DNA of 64,000 nucleotides from Procambarus clarkii (GCF_040958095.1 NC_091154.1:43288735-43352734), one strand, 5' to 3'. Numbered from the stretch's first letter, positions 37,711-49,563 are shown. Program-made: numbers and translations. Notes: generated from the sequence alone by a model not told the origin.

Positions 37711-40653
37711 TTACAGGGAATTTATTAGGTAGTGTTTAGTTTTTATCTTAAACTGGTTGAGAGAGGTACAGTCTTTAACATGGTTGGGAAGGTCATTCCA
37801 CATTCTGGGCCCCTTGATTTGCAGAGCATTTCTAGTTTGATTAAGACGTACTCTAGGAATATCAAAACTGTATTTATTTCTGGTGTGGTGCTCATGGGTT
37901 CTGTTACAACCTTCTATGAAGCTTTTAAGATCAGGATTGGCATTATAGTTTAGCGTTTTATATATGTATAATACACATGAGAGAATGTGCAGTGACTTAA
38001 TATCTAACATATTAAGAGATTTGAGTAGGGGTATCGAGTGATGTCTGGGGCCAGAGTTGGATATTGTTCTAATAGCGGCTTTGTGTTGGGTAATTAGAGG
38101 ACGTAAGTGATTTTGGGTAGTAGAACCCCAAGCACAAATACCATAGTTGAGATAAGGATAGATAAGGGAGTAATAGAGAGTCACCAGGGCAGGGCGTGGT
38201 ACATAATATCTGATCTTAGAAAGAATGCCCACAGTTTTTGAAACTTTTTTTGATATATTTAGAATGTGTCCCTGGAAATTCAGCTTGTGGTCAATGAGAA
38301 TGCCAAGGAATTTGCCATCTAATTTGTTACAAATTTGGGTATTGTTTATTTTGAGATTTATAAGACTAGAGGATTTATTGCCAAACAGAATATAGAAGGT
38401 TTTGTCAATGTTAAGGGTGAGTTTGTTGGCAGTTAGCCAAAGATGGACTTTATTTAGCTCAGTATTTACTGTGGCATTTAGAGCAAGAGGGTCAGGACTG
38501 GAGTAAATGAAGGTTGTGTCGTCAGCAAATAGAATTGGTTTGAGGTGTTGGGAGGCATTTGGAAGGTCATTAATGTAGATGAGAAAGAGGAGAGGGCCAA
38601 GTATGCTGCCCTGAGGAACACCAATGTTGATGGGTAGGGTGGGAGAAATTGTATTATTCACAGAAACATATTGGAGCCTGTCAGTAAGGTAGGACTCGAG
38701 GTATTGTAGGGAGTGTCCTCTGACTCCATAATGATGTAATTTAAGAAGAAGGTTATGGTGGTTGACAGTATCAAAAGCTTTACGCAGGTCCACAAATAAC
38801 CCAACAGGGAACTCCTTTTTATCAAGAGCTGTATGAATCGAGTTAAGCATACTAATAAGTGCATCGTTAGTGCTTTTTTTGGGTCTGAAGCCATATTGGC
38901 AAGGGCTAAGTATATTGAGTTTGGCTAGATATGAGTAAAGCTGCTTGTATATAAGTTTTTCAAAAATTTTTGACAAGTTTGGCAGGATTGATATAGGTCT
39001 GTAGTTGTTAACATCTGTGGGGTCACCACATTTGTGGACAGGCGTTACTCTCGCTTTTTTTAGAATATCTGGAAAGGTTTGGAGTTCAAGTGACTTGTTG
39101 AAGAGCAAAGCAATAGCAGGGGCTAAAGATCTAGAGGCTTTTTTGTAAATTAAAGTTGGTATCTCCTCAAGGGCACCAGACTTGGTTTTAAGGGAAAGGA
39201 TTATCTCATTGACGTCAGTGGAGTTAATAGGCTTTAGGTACAGAGACTGTGGATAGTTACCTGTAAGATAGTCCTTAATGTCAGTACTGGAAGATGGAAT
39301 ATCATTTGCAAGGGATGAACCAATGGAAGAGAAGAACCTATTGAACTCAATAGCAGAATCAGAGGCTGAAAGCTGACCATCGTTATTAGACAGGAGAGTC
39401 GGTTTGTTATTTAAAGATTTCTTTGATCCCAATATTTGTGAAATTGTGCTCCAAGTTTGTTTAATGTTGCTCTTTATTTGAGTAAATTTATCTTCGTAGT
39501 ATTTAGTTTTGGCTCGTCTAATTATCTTAGATAGCAATAATGAGTAATTCTTTGAGAATTCTTTGGAGACAATTCCTAACCTATACTTCTTCTCAAGGTC
39601 GTGTTTTTTGTTAATGGATTTCAGTATTCCCTTTGTAAGCCAAGGATTGTTAAGCCTTTTGCTTGTGACTTGTTTTGTAAGCCTAGGACAGTGGGTGTTA
39701 TAAAGGCTAAGAGTTGTTTGTAGAAAAGATTGCACTGCTAGGTTGATGTCCCCTATGTTACCTAACTCGGACTCCCAGTTGACATTATCAGCAGCAGTTA
39801 TAAAATTGTTTATAGCAGTTTCATTGTGCAGCCTAAAGCTTAACTCCCTTGTTTCTAGAGGTGGTTTGCTAATGTTAGTTAAGAGAAATGTGGGGTAGTG
39901 GTCTGTAGTGCTATCGGTGATTATACCTGAAGTAAGGGGAGAGGTTATGTTGGTCCAGATGTGATCTAGAGTCATGGCAGTGCTATCAGTGATTCTAGTA
40001 GGCCTAGTGATTAAGGGTATGAGGAGGCAGGAATTCATACAGTTGAGGGAGCTAACAGCAGTAGGGTGTTCTGGCTCGCAGAGGTCAATATTAAAGTCCC
40101 CTGCGATAATTAGGTGGTTTTTGTTCAGTCTGTTATCAAGTATTAGATTTCTAAGGTTTGAGTTGAATACAGACACATCAGTGTTGGGAATTCTATAGAC
40201 TGCACCCACAGACAGGACAGACTCGGCACCCTTGACTCTGAAGCTGGCGAAGATATACTCCCCATAGCAGTCTCTAGTTCTAATTTCTTTTAAGCATGTT
40301 AGTTCATGGTGGTAGTAAAGAGCAGTGCCACCACCTCTCTGAAGTTGACGACAGTTGTGAATTGCTGAGTAGTTAGGCATGTTAAAGAGTTGAGTAGTAT
40401 CCTCTTTCAACCATGTTTCAGTAAGTATAATAAAAGAGAATTTGTTGCCAATAGTTTCAATCAAGGCACTAACATCATCGAAGTGTTTCCCTAGGGATCT
40501 AACATTCAAATTGATTACAGAGATATTGTGATTATGAGTTAATACATTGTTTACATCATGTGCTGCAAAATATCTGCAATTTAGATCATTAAAGTGATTA
40601 TTGTCATAGATAGTGGATAAGAGGTTAAGTTCTGGGTCTATACTTGACTGCAT
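37711..40653 (-). CDS. LINE A ORF2: endonuclease and reverse transcriptase, uninterrupted
   Basis: A 980-residue protein with no stop or frameshift. The endonuclease has INLNVRSLGKHFDDV, Leu-Thr-Glu-Thr-Trp-Leu, Gly-Asp-Phe-Asn-Ile-Asp, Thr-Leu-Asp-His-Ile-Trp-Thr-Asn and Thr-Asp-His-Tyr-Pro-Thr-Phe. RT has ARVTPVHKCGD, NNYRPISILPNLSKIFEKL, QYGFRPKKSTNDA, [10 protein letters not shown], [19 protein letters not shown] and Phe-Ala-Asp-Asp. No RNase H. Jockey/CR1-group LINE; target-primed reverse transcription is the known function. ORF1 lies upstream (41284). With all catalytic motifs present, this copy is young and could supply machinery in trans. Confidence 0.93.
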   Translation of the reverse strand: MQSSIDPELNLLSTIYDNNHFNDLNCRYFAAHDVNNVLTHNHNISVINLNVRSLGKHFDDVSALIETIGNKFSFIILTETWLKEDTTQLFNMPNYSAIHNCRQLQRGGGTALYYHHELTCLKEIRTRDCYGEYIFASFRVKGAESVLSVGAVYRIPNTDVSVFNSNLRNLILDNRLNKNHLIIAGDFNIDLCEPEHPTAVSSLNCMNSCLLIPLITRPTRITDSTAMTLDHIWTNITSPLTSGIITDSTTDHYPTFLLTNISKPPLETRELSFRLHNETAINNFITAADNVNWESELGNIGDINLAVQSFLQTTLSLYNTHCPRLTKQVTSKRLNNPWLTKGILKSINKKHDLEKKYRLGIVSKEFSKNYSLLLSKIIRRAKTKYYEDKFTQIKSNIKQTWSTISQILGSKKSLNNKPTLLSNNDGQLSASDSAIEFNRFFSSIGSSLANDIPSSSTDIKDYLTGNYPQSLYLKPINSTDVNEIILSLKTKSGALEEIPTLIYKKASRSLAPAIALLFNKSLELQTFPDILKKARVTPVHKCGDPTDVNNYRPISILPNLSKIFEKLIYKQLYSYLAKLNILSPCQYGFRPKKSTNDALISMLNSIHTALDKKEFPVGLFVDLRKAFDTVNHHNLLLKLHHYGVRGHSLQYLESYLTDRLQYVSVNNTISPTLPINIGVPQGSILGPLLFLIYINDLPNASQHLKPILFADDTTFIYSSPDPLALNATVNTELNKVHLWLTANKLTLNIDKTFYILFGNKSSSLINLKINNTQICNKLDGKFLGILIDHKLNFQGHILNISKKVSKTVGILSKIRYYVPRPALVTLYYSLIYPYLNYGICAWGSTTQNHLRPLITQHKAAIRTISNSGPRHHSIPLLKSLNMLDIKSLHILSCVLYIYKTLNYNANPDLKSFIEGCNRTHEHHTRNKYSFDIPRVRLNQTRNALQIKGPRMWNDLPNHVKDCTSLNQFKIKTKHYLINSL

Positions 40654-41283
40654 AAAAAAAGCTGATTGTAGAATCAGAAATAAGTAGAAATAAGCTATAA
40701 AATAGGGAAAAATATATACACAATACTGTACAAAACAAACACAAAAGGGGCTTACAGGGGTACAATGGAGTAAGGGAGTATGGCTAGGCTAGGCAACCTA
40801 GGCAATTAATGAGATTAAAGAAAAAACATGTAAACATGGACTATACAAAACACAAGATATGGAAATACAAAACAAAAAAATATAAGCAAGACTAAGCAAT
40901 ACAAAAAAAAAAAAAATTGAGCAAAAATGAGGTAGATTGCTTACGAGTACTCACAGGTACACTGTAAGTAACAATTTGCAATTTGAGATGCAGGCAAAGC
41001 CAGGGGTACAATGGAGTAAGGGAGCATGGCAAGGCTAGGCAACCTAGGTAATAAATGAGATCAAAGAAAAGTTGAATAATAAACATAGGCAAATTTAAGC
41101 TAATGATTAATAACTATAGATAGTTCAGTAATGACTGTATAATTAAAAAGACCTGAAGAACTACTTAATAACTCAATTAAATAAATTCGGTAAATGACTA
41201 GGTAAGAGTAAGTTAAAAATTAAGTCAGAAAATGAACCAAGGAGACTTAGGATACCTAGCCCCACTAGTTGACAGGGGGTTAA
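40654..41283 (-). mobile_element. LINE A ORF1-ORF2 spacer with internal duplication
   Basis: The segment GGGGTACAATGGAGTAAGGG followed by AGGCTAGGCAACCTAGG occurs at about 40757-40805 and again at about 41005-41050, roughly 248 bp apart. The rest is A-rich and non-coding. Confidence 0.75.
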
Positions 41284-41985
41284 TTAAGTTAATTCATTGG
41301 GAGTGATAATAAGGTGAGACAAACCACATTGGGAGAGGAAAGTGTTGAGGTTTTCTTCTCTTGTAATAGTAAACATTTTGCCCTCTGCGGTTTTTCTCAC
41401 CTTTATCAGACCATCTCTAACGAAGCACTGATGAATAGCATCTGGGTTTTGTTGCCGGATTTGACGCAGGCGGTAGAGGATTTGCTGTCTGTTCCTGGTC
41501 AAGCACTCGTTGATGTATAATCCCTTCCGTTGGGATGCAGCTGTCCGGACTAGATTGGATTTCGTGAACTGGGAAGACAGCTTCAGGCGAATTTTCCGTT
41601 GATTTAGACCTGATGGATTCATTTTGCCTACTCTGTAGGCAGCAATAACGTCAGTTTTGTTTAGATTGAGCTGCAATTTGTTTTTTAAGAGATCCTGAGC
41701 TATTTCGAAACAATTTTCACCTTCATGTTCCACAGGTATATCTTGGGACGACACGATAACAGAGTCTAGCAGCTTTTGCTGGTCTTGTTCCTCCTGGGAG
41801 ACGGAACGTTGAGCTGAAAATGTACTGATACATGCAGTCATTTTGCTGAGAGCTTCCTCCTGCTTTTTTAAGGCTTCATCAGTTTTCCGAAGGATGAGTA
41901 ATTGGGGCATAATAAAGGAACTAAGCCGATAAAATGAAAGATGGGAAAACAACATTAGAGAGATAAACTCGAGAGATGTTTTCAT
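41284..41985 (-). CDS. LINE A ORF1, N-terminally truncated
   Basis: The frame is 233 codons. From about residue 35 it matches LINE A1 ORF1: Asp-Ser-Val-Ile-Val-Ser-Ser-Gln, Val-Ile-Ala-Ala-Tyr-Arg-Val-Gly, Lys-Ile-Arg-Leu-Lys-Leu and LYINECLTRNRQQILYRLRQ. It then extends to Phe-Thr-Ile-Thr-Arg-Glu-Glu-Asn-Leu-Asn-Thr-Phe-Leu. The 5' coiled coil is shortened; the first ~30 codons come from unrelated sequence. The LINE copy is therefore 5'-truncated at about 41880-41900. RNA-binding role inferred from the family. Confidence 0.75.
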   Translation of the reverse strand: MKTSLEFISLMLFSHLSFYRLSSFIMPQLLILRKTDEALKKQEEALSKMTACISTFSAQRSVSQEEQDQQKLLDSVIVSSQDIPVEHEGENCFEIAQDLLKNKLQLNLNKTDVIAAYRVGKMNPSGLNQRKIRLKLSSQFTKSNLVRTAASQRKGLYINECLTRNRQQILYRLRQIRQQNPDAIHQCFVRDGLIKVRKTAEGKMFTITREENLNTFLSQCGLSHLIITPNELT

Positions 41986-42361
41986 GTTAACCCAGAAATT
42001 ATTTGAAGAGCAAGATGGAATGATAGGATCGGATTACGAGAACCTGCAAGTCCAGAGATCCATCACAATGGTTGTACTCTTCAAATCACTTGTGTTGTCC
42101 CGTCTTGAGTACTGCTCAGTACTCACTTCCCCCTTCAGAGCAGGAGAGATTGCTGAAATTGAGGGAATACAGAGAACATATACGGCACGCATAGACGAGA
42201 TAAAGCACCTAAATTATTGGGATCGTCTCAAAGCTCTCCAAATGTACTCACTAGAAAGGAGACGAGAGAGATATCAAATAATATACACATGGAAGATACT
42301 GGAGGGCCAGGTCCCAAATCTGCACAGTAAAATAACAACGTACTGGAGTGAACGACAGTAG
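41890..42361 (+). pseudogene. LINE F C-terminal fragment
   Basis: The plus strand (41984-42361) encodes a LINE region after RT: LVLSRLEYCSVLTSPFRAGE, Ile-Glu-Gly-Ile-Gln-Arg-Thr-Tyr-Thr, Tyr-Trp-Asp-Arg-Leu-Lys-Ala-Leu and ERRRERYQIIYTWKILEG. The Leu-Glu-Tyr and Gln-Arg-Thr segments correspond to Leu-Glu-Tyr-Ala-Ala and Val-Gln-Arg in LINEs D and E, but the family is distinct. It is truncated at both ends and abuts the 5' end of LINE A. Confidence 0.7.
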
Positions 42362-42368
42362 GGAAGAT

Positions 42369-42457
42369 GAGGACTAGACCCGCACGCGCCACCTGCCAGG
42401 TGGCACTCAGGTGAGTGGCACCTGGCCAGATGGCGCGTGGGGGTGTAGTCCTCAAGG
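42369..42457. repeat. Foldback hairpin
   Basis: GAGGACTAGACCCGCACGCG...CCAGGTGGCAC faces GTGCCACCTGGCCAGATGGC...TAGTCCTC. Arms of about 39 bp have a few mismatches around a short AGGTGA centre. Confidence 0.8.
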
Positions 42458-43795
42458 GTTTTGGGGGATTTTCCCGGAAGTTTGGCGCGTTTCGGACGCG
42501 TGTGAGCGTCTGGTGTTATGGTATGTGGTCAGGAAAGAGAGTAAGTCATGTTGATGGGTGCCAGGTGGTGCGCGTCGTCGTAGTCGCAGCGCGTCGCTCT
42601 AGTCACAAAGGGTTTGGGGGGAATTTCCCGGATGTTATGACGCGTGGCATCCGGCCAGGCGTCACTTGAGAGAGAGTGTCATGTTGGGGTTGGAAGCTAA
42701 GTGGTTGGTATGCAGTCATGTAGGGAGGGGTTCTATGAGCGGTAGTAGACCCCATACCCATCCTGTGAGGGGTAGTGGACCCCAATGGTTGTTTTGCAAG
42801 TAGCCCTTTTCACCAGTACAGTGAAAAGTACTTCGTTATATAATTTTCAGAGAGAAAGCGACAGGATGTTTGGAGAGGAAAGAAAAAGAGAGATGTATGA
42901 AGGGCGGGAGGAGAAAGGAGAAGGGGGGAGACAGGTGGTGAGGAGGAGACAGGTGGTGAGCAGGAGACAGGTGGAAAGGGGGGAGATGTGTGATGGGAAA
43001 TGTTTGCGGAAGATGAAGAAGGGGTATTTAGAACGGTAAGTTAGAGAGGGGGGCAACTAAGGCGCATCATTGAAAAGCAAATGAGCAGCATTGCAGTAGC
43101 AGGAGCCACGCACATCTTCAGCCTGCGTTGTTGAGACATTGTCAATTAAGCGGTGTCCAATAACAGTAATTTCGGTATTTAAGCGATACCTTTAAAAATA
43201 CTGGAAATATTGAAAGATATTAATCCAGATATTAATCCCCTTGTGCAACGCACACAAGAGGCAACAGCTTCTAGCTCAACAAGTGGTAATATAAAATAGA
43301 GAACAGGCGATTGTTTTTCGCTCATAGTGTAATAAACCCCCATGGGCCCACCCACCCGCTGAAGCCGTAAATGCCAAGACATTACTTCCGTTTAAAATTA
43401 AGCCGGAAAAATCCTCAGGTATGCGGAGGATGAGGGAGGCCTTTGATCAACCGCCGACTTCCTGCCCCGTCGAGACCATCTGTGGTCGCCCTCAGCCAAA
43501 TTCACGTAAAACATGTATGTGTGTGTGTATTAAATATTTTGATTTATTATTTGCAGGATTTAGGTGTTAACTCTTGGACCCCGCCTTTCTAAGCGTCGGT
43601 TGTCTAACGTACCGACTCTCGGCCTCTTTTCCTCCATCATATATAAACAACATATATTTTTATCTAACACACACATCCCCAGGATGCAGCCTGTAGCAGC
43701 TTTCTAACTTCCAGGTTCCTAATTACTGCTAGGTGAATAGGAGCATTAGTGTGTGTGTATGTTTGTGTGTGTGTGTGTGTGTACGTGTACTCACA
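42458..43795. other. Non-coding, partly duplicated GC-rich stretch
   Basis: At 42444-42510 and 42596-42660 two diverged copies share GGGTTTTGGGGG, TTTCCCGGA and GCGTG-rich words, about 150 bp apart. 42900-42980 is a GA-rich run with repeated GAGACAGGTGGTGAG units. 43425-43505 holds the repeat also seen at 32185-32290. No gene recognised. Confidence 0.5.
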
Positions 43796-44400
43796 TATTT
43801 GTACTCACCTATTTGTGCTTGCGGGGGTTGAGCTTTCGCTCTTTGGTCCCGCCTCTCAACTGTCAATCAACTGGTGTACAGATTCCTGAGCCTACTGGGC
43901 TCTATCATATCTACACTTGAAACGGTGTATGGAGTCAGCCTCCACCACGTCACTTCCTAATGTATTCCATTTGTCAACCACTCTGACACTAAAAAAGTTC
44001 TTTCTAATATCTCTGTGGCTCATTTGGGCACTCAGTTTCCACCTGTGTCCCCTAGTGCGTGTGCTCCTTGTGTTAAATAGACTGTCTTTATCAACCCTGT
44101 CGATTCCCTTGAGACTCTTGAATGTGGTGATCATGTCCCTCCTAACTCTTCTGTCTTCCAACGAAGTGAGGTTTAATTCCCGTAGTCTCTCCTCGTAGCT
44201 CATACCTCTCAGCTTGGGTACTAGTCTGGTAGCAAACCTTTGAACCTTTTCCAGTTTAGTCTTATGCTTGACTAGATATGGACTCCATGCTGGAGCCGCA
44301 TACTCCAGGATTGGTCTGACATATGGGGTATATAATGTTCTGAAAGATTCCTTACACAAGTTTCTAAAGGCCGTTCTTATGTTAGCCAACCTGGTGTGTG
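43796..44400 (-). pseudogene. LINE D copy 1, C-terminus and 3' UTR
   Basis: Minus strand 44389-43892 encodes 165 residues of the post-RT region: ANIRTAFRNLCKESFRTLY, Leu-Glu-Tyr-Ala-Ala-Pro-Ala-Trp, Lys-Val-Gln-Arg-Phe-Ala-Thr-Arg, Met-Ser-Tyr-Glu-Glu-Arg-Leu-Arg and RTRGHRWKLSAQMSHRDIRK. It is intact to the stop. The 3' UTR ends with two GGTGAGTACAAATA-type tail units at about 43796-43820. 5'-truncated at the palindrome that starts at 44354. Confidence 0.85.
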
Positions 44401-44547
44401 TGTGTGTGTGTCTCTGTGTGTAATTACCTAAGTGTAGTTACAGGATAAGAGCTACGCTCGTTCCCGTAACTACACTTAGGTAATTACACACACACACACA
44501 CACACACCAGGTTGGCTAACATAAGAACGGCCTTTAGAAACTTGTGT
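44354..44547. repeat. Second palindrome, LINE D and LINE E tail sequence
   Basis: The left arm ACACAAGTTTCTAAAGGCCG...GGTTGGC...(GT)n...TAATTACCTAAGTGTAGTTA (44354-44440) faces its complement at 44467-44547. A 26-bp centre begins CAGGATAAGAGC and ends GTTCCCG. The arms differ only in GT-run length and one short interruption. The inner ~20 bp of each arm are the LINE E 3' tail. Confidence 0.85.
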
Positions 44548-44664
44548 GTGTGTGTGTGTACACTCATCTAATTGTACTCACCTAATTGTGCTTGCGGGGG
44601 TTGAGCTCTGGCTCTTTGGTCCCGCCTCTCAACTGTCAATCAACTGGTGTACAGATTCCTGAGC

Positions 44665-46032
44665 CTATTGGGCTCTATCATATCTACATTTGAAACTGTG
44701 TATGGAGTCAGCCTCCACCACATCACTTCCTAATGCATTCCATTTACTAACTACTCTGACACTGGAAAAGTTCTTTCTAACGTCTCTGTAGCTCATTTGG
44801 GTACTCAGCTTCCACCTGTGTCCCCTTGTTCGCGTCCCACCAGTGTTGAATAGTTCATCCTTGTTTACCCGGTCGATTCCCCTGAGGATTTTGTAGGTTG
44901 TGATCATGTCCCCCCTTACTCTTCTGTCTTCCAGTGTCGTAAGGTGCATTTCCCGCAGCCTTTCCTCATAACTCATGCCTCTTAGTTCTGGGACTAGTCT
45001 AGTAGCATACCTTTGGACTTTTTCCAGCTTCGTCTTGTGCTTGACAAGGTACGGGCTCCATGCTGGGGCCGCATACTCCAGGATTGGTCTTACATATGTG
45101 GTGTACAAGATTCTGAATGATTCCTTACACAGGTTCCTGAACGCCGTTCTGATGTTAGCCAGCCTCGCATATGCCGCAGACGTTATTCTCATAATGTGGG
45201 CTTCAGGAGACAGGTTTGGTGTGATATCAACTCCTAGATCTTTCTCTCTGTTTGTTTCATTAAGTATTTCATCTCCTATTCTGTATCCTGTGCCTGGCCT
45301 CCTGTTTCCACTGCCTAGTTTCATTACTTTGCATTTACTCGGGTTGAACTTCAACAGCCATTTGTTGGACCATTCACTCAGTCTATCCAGGTCATCTTGT
45401 AGCCTCCTACTATCATCCTCTGTTTCAATCCTCCTCATAATTTTTGCATCGTCGGCAAACATTGAGAGGAACGAATCTATACCCTCTGGGAGATCATTTA
45501 CATATACCAGAAACAGTATAGGTCCAAGGACTGACCCCTGCGGGACTCCACTTGTGACGTCTCGCCAATCTGAGACCTCACCCCTCACACAGACTCGTTG
45601 TCTCCTGTTGCTTAGGTACTCCTCTATCCACCGGAGTACCTTCCCTCTCACTCCAGCCTGCATCTTCAACTTTCGCACTAGCCTCTTGTGTGGCACTGTA
45701 TCAAAGGCTTTCTGACAATCCAAAAATATGCAGTCTGCCCACCCTTCTCTTTCTTGCCTTATTTTTGTTGCCTGGTCGTAGAATTCAAGTAACCCTGTGA
45801 GGCAGGACCTGCCATCCCTGAACCCATGTTGATGCTGTGTTACAAAGTTCCTTCGCTCCAGATGCTCTACTATTTTTTTTCGCACAATCTTCTCCATCAG
45901 CTTGCATGGTATGCAGGTTAGGGACACTGGCCTGTAGTTCAATGCATCCTGTCTATCCCCTTTCTTGTATATCGGGACTACGTTAGCTGCTTTCCAAATA
46001 TCTGGCAGTTCCCCTGTTGCCAGTGATTTGTT
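44665..46032 (-). pseudogene. LINE D copy 2 ORF2, RT part
   Basis: RT motifs: Tyr-Arg-Pro-Val-Ser-Leu-Thr, QHQHGFRDGRSCLTGL, Ile-Phe-Leu-Asp-Cys-Gln-Lys-Ala-Phe-Asp-Thr-Val, SGVPQGSVLGPILFLVYVND and the catalytic Phe-Ala-Asp-Asp (~45450). The C-terminus matches copy 1 residue by residue with few changes. The frame is open upstream to the single in-frame TAA at about 46033-46035, which separates it from the endonuclease part. No other break seen. No RNase H. Confidence 0.88.
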
Positions 46033-47376
46033 TTACACTATGGAGAGTGGTAGGCACAGTTCTCTTGCTCCTACCTTTAGAACCCAAGGGGAGATTCCAT
46101 CTGGGCCTATAGCCTTCGTCACGTCCAACTCTAGTAAACACTTCCTTACTTCCCCACTGGTAATCTCAAACTCTTCCAGTGGTTCCTGGTTAGCTATTCC
46201 CTCACTTACCTCTGGAATTTCTCCTTGCTCTAAGGTGAAGACCTCCTGGAATTTCTTATTCAATTCCTCACACACTTCCTTGTCATTTGTAGTGAATCCT
46301 TCCGCCCCTATCCTTAATCTCATAACCTGTTCCTTTACTGTTGTTTTTCTCCTAATGTGGCTATGCAACAATTTAGGCTGAGTCTTTGCCTTGCTTGCGA
46401 TGTCATTTTCGTATTGTCTTTTTGCCTCTCTTCTCATTCTGACATATTCATTCCTGGCATTCTGGTATCTTTCTCTGCTCTCCAGTGTCCTGTTATTCCT
46501 ATAGTTTCTCCATGCCCTTTTACTTTGCTGCTTAGCTAGCCTACATCTCTGATTAAACCATGGGTTTCTCATCTTCATTTCTCTGTTTTCCTTTTGGACT
46601 GGGACAAACTTGTTTGCTGCGTCCTTGCACTTCTGCGTGATGTAATCCATCATATCTTGGGCCGTCTTTCCCCTGAGCTCTGTTTCCCATGCTATATCTG
46701 TTAGGAATTTTCTTATCCCCTCATAGTTTCCCTTTCGGTATGCTAACCTTTTGGTTTCGGTATCCCTCCTCGAGTTCAATAACCCTTCTTCAATCAAGTA
46801 CTCAAACACCAGTACACTGTGGTCGCTCATTCCTACTGGGTCCTCAAAACCGATTTCTCTTATGTCGGAGTCGTTCAGAGTGAAGACTAGGTCGAGTCTC
46901 GCTGGTTCGTCATTGCCTCTCATCCTTGTGGGTTCTCCGACATGCTGGGTTAAAAAGTTGCTTGTCACCACCTCCAATAGTTTGGCTCCCCACGTATCCT
47001 CGCCTCCATGCGGTTCCTTGTTCTCCCAGTCAATCTTTCCGTGATTGAAGTCACCCATGATGAGCAGGTGGGATCTATTTCTACAGGCAGCAGAGGCTGC
47101 CCTCTCAATTATAGTGTTAACTGCCATGTTGTTGTTTTCATACTCTTGACTGGGTCTCCTGTCATTTGGTGGAGGGTTGTATATTACTGCTACTACTATT
47201 CTTGGTCCTCCCATTGTTATGGTGCCTGCTATGTAGTCTCTGAACTCCTCACAGCCCGGGATAGCCATCTCCTTAAAACTCCATTCCTTCCTCATGAGTA
47301 GGGCCACTCTGCCTCCTCCCCTACCTTCCCTCTCTTTCCTTATTACTGTGTTCTCCTGGGGAAACACGGCATTCAT
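46033..47376 (-). pseudogene. LINE D copy 2 ORF2, endonuclease and linker
   Basis: 447 codons: Asn-Ala-Val-Phe-Pro-Gln-Glu-Asn-Thr-Val, GRGGGRVALLMRKEW, Val-Ile-Tyr-Asn-Pro-Pro-Pro, LLIMGDFNHGKIDWEN, Ala-Arg-Leu-Asp-Leu-Val-Phe and Met-Ser-Asp-His-Ser-Val. These are endonuclease catalytic segments of CR1 LINEs. It continues in frame through the TAA into RT, so one nonsense codon is the only lesion I see in ~2.7 kb. Confidence 0.88.
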
Positions 47377-47403
47377 TATGATTCCAGAGAGTTTTGTTTC
47401 AGT

Positions 47404-48480
<1,077 letters not shown>

Positions 48481-48495
48481 TATGTGTGTGTGTGT

Positions 48496-48496
<1 letters not shown>

Positions 48497-48551
<55 letters not shown>
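48497..48551. repeat. (AG)n microsatellite
   Basis: About 54 bp of uninterrupted AG following a short GT run. Confidence 0.95.
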
Positions 48552-48554
<3 letters not shown>

Positions 48555-49072
48555 GACCTGACAATTTGCCTAGAAAGTTTTAAATGTATGAAGACCAATT
48601 AATATATACCTACATTATATATATAGGTTTTGTGATGTACACGTTTTCTTGAGAGTGTGGGTTTAAATAAAATAATTGGCAGCGCGACTGAAAAATACAC
48701 TATAGTATTATTTCACACCTTACAATCAGATGGAGTTGGTGGACCTGGTCAGTGTCTGCTAACCTCACATGGTTCAGTTGTTGGTACTGTATTAGCCATG
48801 TATTTATTCAGACGAGAACAACAGCGAACACAAACCAGCGCATATACGAACGGAATGGTTTGTATGTACAAACTTCTCAGTGAACGAAGTTGTTTCTAGC
48901 CCGGTATCCGAAATTGCAGTAGACGACTTGACCAGTCCCCTTGTCTCCTTGTCTCCTTGTCCCAGTCCCTTGATCTTGACGCAGTAGTGCATCTGCTATG
49001 CACTACTGCGCATGTGCAGAGCTCAGCAAGAGTTTCAAAATCCCTTGAATATACTTGAGGGCCATTAACACT

Positions 49073-49073
<1 letters not shown>
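48552..49073. other. Unique-looking non-coding stretch
   Basis: Nothing recognised. A CTCCTTGTCTCCTTGTC short repeat is at 48943-48961. Confidence 0.5.
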
Positions 49074-49156
<83 letters not shown>

Positions 49157-49170
49157 TTATATATATATAT
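49074..49170. repeat. (TA)n microsatellite
   Basis: About 97 bp, nearly pure TA, with two TTTA interruptions near 49147-49160; it borders MITE copy 3. Confidence 0.95.
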
Positions 49171-49563
49171 GTCGTACCAAGTAGCCAGAACGCACTTCTC
49201 AGCCTACTATGCAAGGTCCGATTTGCCTAATAAGCCAAGTTTTCATGAATTAATGATTTTTCGATCACCTTACCTACCTAACCTAACCTAACCTAACTTT
49301 TTCGGCTACCTAACCTAACCTAACCTAACCTTTAAAGATAGGTTAGGTTAGGTTAGGTAGGGTTGATTAGGTTTGGTCATATATCTACGTTAATTTTAAC
49401 TCCAATAATTTTTTTTTTTACCTCATACGTAATGAAATGGGTAGCTTTATCATTTCATAAGAAAAAAATTAGAGAAAATATATTAATTCAGGAAAACTTG
49501 GCTTATTAGGCAAATCGGGCCCTGCATAGTAGGCTGAGAAGTGCGTTCTGGCTACTAGGTACG

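Larger units (their letters stand above)
44565..47403 (-). mobile_element. LINE D copy 2 (CR1-type), nearly complete ORF2
   Basis: The 3' tail at 44565-44592 has two TACTCACCTAATTG-type units on the plus strand. The 3' UTR, RT and endonuclease follow to 47376, and a few upstream codons (Thr-Glu-Thr-Lys-Leu-Ser-Gly) reach 47403. The 5' end, including the first endonuclease residues and ORF1, is missing. Copies 1 and 3 lie on either side in the same orientation. Confidence 0.85.

Noticed and set aside
49055..49291. 78-codon frame with Ile-Tyr repeats
   Set aside because: Translation of the TA microsatellite.
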